Of a stretch of 45,817 nt of DNA, positions 40,984 through 45,817 are shown piece after piece. The stretch lies in assembly GCA_039179985.1 (NCBI GenBank), contig JBCDED010000024.1, positions 1 through 45,817 on the forward strand. The letters are read 5' to 3'. Position numbers and translations under genes: made by a program. Origin of the DNA: JBCCMQ01 sp039179985 (GTDB lineage Bacteria > Pseudomonadota > Alphaproteobacteria > Rhodobacterales > Rhodobacteraceae). The notes below the pieces were generated by a model. That model did no database searches, was not told the origin of the DNA, and saw only the letters and a list, made by a program, of their open reading frames with translations. Within the stretch, counting starts at the first letter, position 1. The number at the start of each line of letters is the position of its first letter.

Positions 40984-40999
40984 GGGACAGGCTCCTTGG

Positions 41000-42352
41000 C
41001 TATCCGCCGACTAAAGTCTCGGGGAGGAAGAGGGCGATTGAGGGAAAGAGAACAAGCAGGAAGATCATGAAGGCCATGGCGAACCAGAAAGGCCAGATCC
41101 CCCGAAAGATCGTGCCCATCGGCACGCTTGGCGCGATTGATTTCACGATGAAGACGTTGATCCCAACTGGCGGGCTGATCATCCCCATTTCAAGAACGAT
41201 AACGACAATGATCCCGAACCAGATCAGATCCCAATCGAGTCCGATCGCAATCGGGATCACGACCGGGATCGTTAGGACCAGCATCGCAATCGATTCAAGG
41301 AACATCCCCAGGAATATGTAGACCAGCACGATAATCAGCAGGACACCGTATTCCCCGATTGGCAGCGAGGTCAGCAAGGTCACCAAATCCGCAGGCACTT
41401 CGGTCAGTGAGATGAAGGGGATGAACACGAACGCGCCGATAATGATGAGGAAAACGGTCGCCGTGGCGTTCATCGTTTGAAGAATAACCGTTCGGATCGC
41501 GTCCAGTGAAAGCGATCGGCGCAACGCGGCGACTACGAAGGTAAAGAACGCGCCGACGGACGATGCCTCGACCGGTGTGAAAAACCCGGTATACATCCCG
41601 CCGATCGTCACGATCACAACCGCGAGGATCGGCGACGCCTTTAAAAGCGACTCTTTGCGTTCTGGCCATGCCGACCGTTCGCCGCGCGGCCCAGCATCGG
41701 GCTTGCGCAGCACCGTAAAGTAGATCGCACCGATGAACAGCAATGTCAGGATGATGCCCGGGAAAACGCCAGCCATGAAAAGCCGCCCGATGCTTTGTTC
41801 GGTGAGAACGGCATAGATGATCATGCCGCCCGATGGCGGGATCAAGAATCCAAGCGTTCCCCCGGCCGCCACCGATCCGGTGGCGAGGCTGTCGGCATAG
41901 TTGTAGCGCTTCATCTCGGGCAACGCGACGCGCCCCATGGTGACGGCTGACGCAAGCGACGAACCAGACAGTGCGGCAAAGCCAGCGCAGGCCGCGATGG
42001 TGGCCGAAGCAAGACCACCCCGCATATGTCCCATCCAGCGATAGGCGGCAGTGAACAGGTCATTCGACATGCCTGACACTCCGGCCAGGGTGCCCATGAG
42101 CACAAACATCGGAATGACAAGAAGGTTGAAGTTTGAAGCCGCCTCGAATGTCTCACCGGATAGGTTCGAATACGCGATACGCAAACCACGTGCCCAAGCC
42201 TGATCGGCGGACATACCGACCGCCAGAAACTGGTTCGCGTTGGCGATGATCGTGCCTACCAGCCCCACTGCCAGCATCGATAGCGCAACAGGCATGCGAA
42301 GCGCCAACAGGACAAAAAGCGACAAGAGCCCCAGAATTCCGAGAAGGGTCAT
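41000..42352 (-). CDS. dctM: TRAP transporter large permease
   Basis: A 450-residue inner-membrane protein with about twelve helices, the DctM subunit of a TRAP transporter. It shows the family segments GRVALPEMKRYNY, GTLGFLIPPSGGMIIYA and PIVIPIAIGL-like stretch near residue 360, and ends with GMISPPVGINVFIVK. It couples Na+ import to solute uptake with the DctQ and DctP partners. The ATG at 42352 is five bases after the DctQ stop; an open frame extending upstream is a shadow of dctQ. The substrate class is probably a carboxylic acid. Confidence 0.93.
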   Translation of the reverse strand: MTLLGILGLLSLFVLLALRMPVALSMLAVGLVGTIIANANQFLAVGMSADQAWARGLRIAYSNLSGETFEAASNFNLLVIPMFVLMGTLAGVSGMSNDLFTAAYRWMGHMRGGLASATIAACAGFAALSGSSLASAVTMGRVALPEMKRYNYADSLATGSVAAGGTLGFLIPPSGGMIIYAVLTEQSIGRLFMAGVFPGIILTLLFIGAIYFTVLRKPDAGPRGERSAWPERKESLLKASPILAVVIVTIGGMYTGFFTPVEASSVGAFFTFVVAALRRSLSLDAIRTVILQTMNATATVFLIIIGAFVFIPFISLTEVPADLVTLLTSLPIGEYGVLLIIVLVYIFLGMFLESIAMLVLTIPVVIPIAIGLDWDLIWFGIIVVIVLEMGMISPPVGINVFIVKSIAPSVPMGTIFRGIWPFWFAMAFMIFLLVLFPSIALFLPETLVGG

Positions 42353-42357
42353 GCTGA

Positions 42358-42909
42358 TCACAGCTCGTCCCCCGAAATCTTGAGTTTCAAGACCTCGTCC
42401 GAGCGGATAAGTTGCCAGATGTCCAGAACTAGCACTACGGCGTAGATACCGATGGAAACCGCGAGAAAATAATAAAAAGGACCAAAGGAAATCAGCAGTT
42501 GCTGCGTTGTCTCGCCGAATCTCGCGGCACTTTCGCCCGCGTGAGCCAAGCGCCAGGACATTATCGCAAGAAGAACCACACCCATCGACTTGACTGCAAC
42601 CAGCGACCACTTCGCAAAACGCGCCGACATATTGGATTCAAGGACTTCGATCTCGATATGCGCGCCCGTACGCGCGCCCAGCGGTATCGACAACGCGACG
42701 ATAACCACCAGTGACAGGATCAAAAGGTCTTCCGCTCCGATAATTGGCGAATTGAGTGCCTTGCGCATGATCAGGACATTCCAGACAGAGAACACGGTCA
42801 TAAAGGCGAGTGTCGCTCCGCCCAGAAGCAGGGAGATCCAGACCAGTACGCGATCAAGCACAGCAATCGCGCGGGGCGCACGAAGTGGTTCATTTTGGTC
42901 TTTGGGCAT
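42358..42909 (-). CDS. dctQ: TRAP transporter small permease
   Basis: A 183-residue inner-membrane protein with four helices (about 22-42, 60-78, 103-122 and 141-165) and a soluble C-terminal tail. It has the DctQ layout, including the conserved arginine/acidic patch GARTGAHIEIEVLE in the first cytoplasmic-side segment. It forms the membrane complex with DctM. It lies between dctP (59 bases upstream) and dctM. Confidence 0.92.
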   Translation of the reverse strand: MPKDQNEPLRAPRAIAVLDRVLVWISLLLGGATLAFMTVFSVWNVLIMRKALNSPIIGAEDLLILSLVVIVALSIPLGARTGAHIEIEVLESNMSARFAKWSLVAVKSMGVVLLAIMSWRLAHAGESAARFGETTQQLLISFGPFYYFLAVSIGIYAVVLVLDIWQLIRSDEVLKLKISGDEL

Positions 42910-42968
42910 AAGTTCTGTCCCACCTCAAAACACGCCGCTGCGGAGACCCCGCTCCAGCAACCTTGCGG

Positions 42969-43985
42969 TCACTTGTTCAGTGCTTCGTAGATTTCCTGAG
43001 CGTTGGGGATCCCCCGCTCGGCATAGTCTTCATAGATCGCCTGCATGCCTTCTGCGGCAGCCATTTCCATTTTGGCCCGCTCGGCGTCCGAAACCGTGAT
43101 CCACTCGACGTTCAGTTCGCCGGATGCCTGCTGCTCATCCACCCATTCGAGTGCGAGCTCGTCGGCGTGGTGGAACGACCGCGCCAGCTCCAATGAGAAC
43201 GGCAAACCAGCGATTTCGTCGATGACTGCCCGGTGTTCGTCAGACAGACCCGTATAGCGTTCTTTATTCATCACAAAAAACACAGGGTTGAATGTCGCGG
43301 GTGTGTTCAGGATCGCGTAATCTGCAACCTCGTCGAGGTTCCAGGGCGGCATGATGTTGTTGATCGTCGAGATTGCCGCGTCGATCGTGCCGGTGCTCAG
43401 GCCGGTGTAGTGCTCGGTGGTATCGAGGGCGACGGGAACGGCGCCCATGCCCTGAATAACTGGGGTCGTCATTGAGGCGAAGGGAACGATCTTAGCACCC
43501 TTCATGCCTTCCAAGGTCGAGACATCCTTGGTGGAGACAATCATCCCACCAGCTGGGTTGCCGATAGCCAAGACCTTCACGTCTGACCATTCGTCCGCCA
43601 TGTACTCGTCAAAAACGGCCCACATGCGTTCGGTTGAATCTAGCGCATCAACTGCCTTGCCGGGCGGCACGGCAAGCATGGTTTTCGGAAAGAGCGTCGG
43701 CGTGACCGAAGCGATGCCAAACGTAATGTCGGCGACGCCTTCGATGGCGCGCTTGTATTGTTGCTTTGGCCCGGCCCCCAATTGTCCAGCGGGGTAAAGC
43801 TTCATGGTAAGCGTCCCGCCCGAACGCTCGGTGATTTCCTGTTCGAACCAGGCCAGCGCGCCAGTTACCGTTTCGTGGTTGGGCGGCACAAAGGTAGCCA
43901 CTGAAAGCTCTTCTGCAGTTGCGGCTTGCGCGGCGAAGAAAAGTGCGGCGGCGACGCCGGCACGAATTTGTGAAGCGAGAGGCAT
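42969..43985 (-). CDS. dctP: TRAP substrate-binding protein, second copy
   Basis: A 338-residue periplasmic binding protein with a signal peptide (about 1-24, ending ATA-EEL). The family segment FPAGQLGAG-like reads YPAGQLGAGPKQQYKRAIEG, and a conserved arginine for a carboxylate ligand is expected near the middle. It is a clear paralogue of the preceding gene at 43998-45008, with long matching stretches (GVADITFG, ATKDVSTL-like, PPGKA, LSTGTID). Two binding proteins feed one DctQM pair, so they may bind different solutes. Confidence 0.92.
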   Translation of the reverse strand: MPLASQIRAGVAAALFFAAQAATAEELSVATFVPPNHETVTGALAWFEQEITERSGGTLTMKLYPAGQLGAGPKQQYKRAIEGVADITFGIASVTPTLFPKTMLAVPPGKAVDALDSTERMWAVFDEYMADEWSDVKVLAIGNPAGGMIVSTKDVSTLEGMKGAKIVPFASMTTPVIQGMGAVPVALDTTEHYTGLSTGTIDAAISTINNIMPPWNLDEVADYAILNTPATFNPVFFVMNKERYTGLSDEHRAVIDEIAGLPFSLELARSFHHADELALEWVDEQQASGELNVEWITVSDAERAKMEMAAAEGMQAIYEDYAERGIPNAQEIYEALNK

Positions 43986-43997
43986 GTCTCTCCCCTT

Positions 43998-45008
43998 TTA
44001 TTGGTTGATTGCGTTGTAGATTTCTTCGGCGTTGTCGATTCCGCGCGATGCGTAATCGGCAAAGATCACCTTCATGCCTTCGGCCACAGCAGCGTCCATC
44101 TTGGCGCGCTCTTCGGCCGAAACTTCGACAAGCTCATAGTTTTTGCCCACTGTGTCCTTCATCATCTGAAGCGACTTGGAATCAGCTCCATCAAAGCTTT
44201 CTGCCAGCTTCATTGAGGCCAGTTCGCCCGAAAGTTCATCAACGATTGCACGATGTTCGTCGCTCAGTCCCTCATACCGCTCTTTGTTCATCACAACGAA
44301 GATCACAGCGTGCTGAACAGGAACGTTGGTGACGAAGTGCGATGACACATCCCAGAAGTTCCAGGGTGGCGTCATGTTATTATACGTAGCATAGGCACCA
44401 TCGATCGTGCCGGTCGAAAGGCCCGTGTACATCTCCGTCACTGGCATTTGCACAGGGACGGCACCCATCGCCTCGATGATTGGTGTTGTCAGCGCGGCAT
44501 AGGGGACAACTTTGGCACCCTTCATGCCGTCCAGCGTCGAAACGTCCTTGGTTGCTGCAATGCCGATCCCAGCCGCAGTCGTGAGACCGATGACTTTCAC
44601 GTCTTCATATTCATCGGCGAGGTGCTCATCGAACACTGCAAGCAACCGTTCGGTGGCTTCGGCAGAGCTTGTGGCTTTGCCTGGCGGAATGGCCAGCATG
44701 GTCTTAGGAAAGATCGCCGGCGTATAGGCTGACACACCGAACGTAATATCCGCCACACCTTCGACCGCGCGTTTGTACTGCTGCACCGGACCTGCACCGA
44801 GTTGCCCCGCTGGGAACAGCTGCATGCTCAAAGTGCCGCCGGACCGCTCTTCAAGCTGCTCTCCGAACCATTTGAACATCACCGTGTTGGTGTGGTGCTG
44901 CGGCGGAACAAATGTCGCGACCGTCAACTCTTCAGCCAAGGCTGACTGTGACGCTCCAATGAGTGACGCGGCGAAAAACGCAGCAATCGAAAGCCGAGAA
45001 TGTTTCAT
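43998..45008 (-). CDS. dctP: TRAP substrate-binding protein, first copy
   Basis: A 336-residue periplasmic binding protein, first gene of the transporter operon. The signal peptide ends at ALA-EEL (about residue 25). It has VATFVPPQHHTNTVMF, FPAGQLGAGPVQQYKRAVEG and LSTGTIDGAY. The start at 45008 is fixed by a GGAGG site eight bases before it; seven upstream codons in frame (from 45029) lack one. It is followed after 12 bases by its paralogue. The 197 bases upstream, up to the divergent GntR gene, contain the GGATCC-centred palindromes. Confidence 0.93.
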   Translation of the reverse strand: MKHSRLSIAAFFAASLIGASQSALAEELTVATFVPPQHHTNTVMFKWFGEQLEERSGGTLSMQLFPAGQLGAGPVQQYKRAVEGVADITFGVSAYTPAIFPKTMLAIPPGKATSSAEATERLLAVFDEHLADEYEDVKVIGLTTAAGIGIAATKDVSTLDGMKGAKVVPYAALTTPIIEAMGAVPVQMPVTEMYTGLSTGTIDGAYATYNNMTPPWNFWDVSSHFVTNVPVQHAVIFVVMNKERYEGLSDEHRAIVDELSGELASMKLAESFDGADSKSLQMMKDTVGKNYELVEVSAEERAKMDAAVAEGMKVIFADYASRGIDNAEEIYNAINQ

Positions 45009-45036
45009 GATGTCCTCCCAAATCCACACTCGGCCA

Positions 45037-45050
45037 TTTGGGATCCCAAG
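45037..45050. promoter_or_regulatory. palindrome TTTGGGATCCCAAG
   Basis: Thirteen of fourteen positions are symmetric around GGATCC. It lies 29 bases upstream of the first dctP start, where a repressor could block transcription of the transporter operon. It is almost identical to the site at 45176-45189. Confidence 0.6.
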
Positions 45051-45108
45051 CCCTCCTCAGGGAGCCCCAGCAATGGCCGATTCTTCGCTTATCAACCCTA
45101 GAGAAAGC

Positions 45109-45128
45109 TGATTCAGGATCCTAAATCA
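45109..45128. promoter_or_regulatory. palindrome TGATTCAGGATCCTAAATCA
   Basis: An imperfect 20-base palindrome (only one symmetric pair differs) centred on AGGATCCT, roughly midway between the divergent dctP and gntR starts. It shares the GGATCC centre with the two neighbouring sites. Confidence 0.55.
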
Positions 45129-45175
45129 AGGACTTTTCTTCGATTTTGACTCCATGTAAGCCCTTCTCGCTTGAC

Positions 45176-45189
45176 TTTGGGATCCCAAA
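45176..45189. promoter_or_regulatory. perfect palindrome TTTGGGATCCCAAA
   Basis: A perfect 14-base palindrome 17 bases upstream of the GntR start codon. It is the likely operator for autoregulation by the GntR protein. Confidence 0.65.
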
Positions 45190-45190
45190 T

Positions 45191-45215
45191 TTGAATCAAT
45201 TTGGTATGGATTCAA
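45191..45215. promoter_or_regulatory. inverted repeat TTGAATC-N11-GATTCAA spanning the GntR start
   Basis: A perfect seven-base inverted repeat whose centre holds the GntR ATG (45206). It could be another operator or a hairpin that covers the start codon. Confidence 0.45.
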
Positions 45216-45817
45216 TCGACACCAAGCTGGCGGCAAAGATCCGCAGCGACATTTTTCATGGGGTTTACCCCGAGGGGGCGCGTCTTTCCGAAGCACAGCT
45301 TTGCGAAGCGCATAGCGTGTCGCGTACACCTGTACGTTTGGCGCTTCGACTTCTTGAACGCGAGGGGATAGTCGCGCGGGGTGAGGGACGCGGGTACAAA
45401 ATTCAAAGCCCAACAATCGCGGACATCATGCAGGCCGTGCAGGTGCGCGGACACCTCGAGAGTTTGGCGGCTCGTCTGATGGCACAGTCGCCCGACCGCG
45501 CGAAGTACCTGCCAGCGATGGCTCAAGCGATTGAGACAATTGATCAACTAATCGACCTTGGCCGTCTCGATGCGCCAATTGCTCGCCAGATGCAGACAGC
45601 GAACGAGCAGTTCCACCGAACAATTCTGGAAGCGTGCGGCAACGACTATGTCGGCTTCACATGTGAACAGATCAGCCATCTGCCGATGCTGGCCGCGGGT
45701 TCGATGGTGTTTGACCGCAACGTGACTGAGACCCCAGACTTGTGGGAACGCGGTGCGTTCCGTCTTCGCATCGGGAACGCGCAACACCAGGTCATTTTTG
45801 AAGCAATCGAGCAAGGG
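45206..45817 (+). CDS. GntR family regulator with FCD domain, 3' end beyond the window
   Basis: At least 204 residues, open to the end of the window. The N-terminal winged helix has LSEAQLCEAHSVSRTPVRLA (recognition helix) and LREREGI-like LLEREGIVARGEGRGY. The C-terminal part is a FadR-C (FCD) ligand domain: the metal-binding histidines are expected in NEQFHRTILEA and in NAQHQVIFEAI. FCD regulators usually sense carboxylic acids. It is divergent from the TRAP operon with four palindromes in the gap, so it is the likely controller of the whole cluster. No clear ribosome binding site precedes the ATG, so translation may be leaderless or start elsewhere. Confidence 0.88.
   Translation, partial: MDSIDTKLAAKIRSDIFHGVYPEGARLSEAQLCEAHSVSRTPVRLALRLLEREGIVARGEGRGYKIQSPTIADIMQAVQVRGHLESLAARLMAQSPDRAKYLPAMAQAIETIDQLIDLGRLDAPIARQMQTANEQFHRTILEACGNDYVGFTCEQISHLPMLAAGSMVFDRNVTETPDLWERGAFRLRIGNAQHQVIFEAIEQG

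Noticed and set aside
45126..45623. Open frames on the - strand at the right end
   Set aside because: Antisense to the GntR gene, whose helix-turn-helix and FCD motifs are clear on the + strand.
26372..45817. A second copy of the tRNA-Ser 3' end that would mark the right attachment site
   Set aside because: Looked for the T-arm and acceptor words (TTCGAATCC, CGCTTCCGCC) to the right of the integrase and found no convincing copy by eye; the right end may lie outside or have diverged.
1..45817. CRISPR arrays, restriction-modification or toxin-antitoxin pairs
   Set aside because: No regularly spaced repeats and no gene pair with the expected motifs were seen.

Overview
The window looks like a chromosome segment from a marine alphaproteobacterium of the Rhodobacterales (Roseobacter group). 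The evidence is the GC-rich coding style, the conserved block SPOR lipoprotein / D,D-carboxypeptidase / tmk / holB / TatD / MBL hydrolase, the beta-oxidation block with paired MerR regulators, a DctPQM TRAP transporter and an aerobic-type cobL. No species can be named from sequence reading alone.

Positions 1-26170 are mostly core metabolism. A small exported protein and a membrane protein with a degenerate M48-like fold are followed by an acyl-CoA synthetase, a DMT exporter and a sulfotransferase. A minus-strand fatty-acid oxidation operon runs from 11934 down to 4768: MerR regulator, acyl-CoA dehydrogenase, a 70-residue protein, glutathione transferase, thiolase, an NTF2-like protein and FadJ. 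A second MerR gene and two divergent PaaI thioesterases lie beside it, with similar TGACG/CGTCA inverted repeats in front of both sides. Then come MATE, pyrD, DUF952, SRAP (YedK/HMCES), a FOXRED1-like oxidoreductase, cobL, an AEC carrier and the tmk/holB block.

Positions 26372-about 31400 hold a tRNA-Ser(TGA) gene followed by a tyrosine integrase and small element genes: an unknown 290-residue protein, an AlpA-like protein, a gene broken by an in-frame stop, a winged-helix protein and several small unknowns. This is an integrative element at the tRNA 3' end; its right end was not found. Positions 31400-35870 are an accessory stretch with a TetR/cupin pair, an exported ankyrin protein, a small membrane protein and an HxlR-SCP2 regulator. 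It is peppered with a degenerate 51-nt intergenic repeat.

Positions 35866-45817 hold a minus-strand catabolic cluster: two DctP binding proteins, DctQ, DctM, an aromatic-type aldehyde dehydrogenase, a LigF-like glutathione transferase, an SDR, a cupin, a chimeric sulfatase/TAXI remnant and a two-domain OsmC protein. A divergent GntR regulator runs off the window end, and GGATCC-centred palindromes fill the gap between it and the transporter. I infer import and oxidation of an organic acid or aldehyde, possibly an aromatic or aryl-ether compound; the substrate is unproven. The chimeric remnant, the 51-nt repeat family, the GGATCC operators and the catabolic cluster are the most interesting items. 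No CRISPR array, restriction system or complete prophage was seen.
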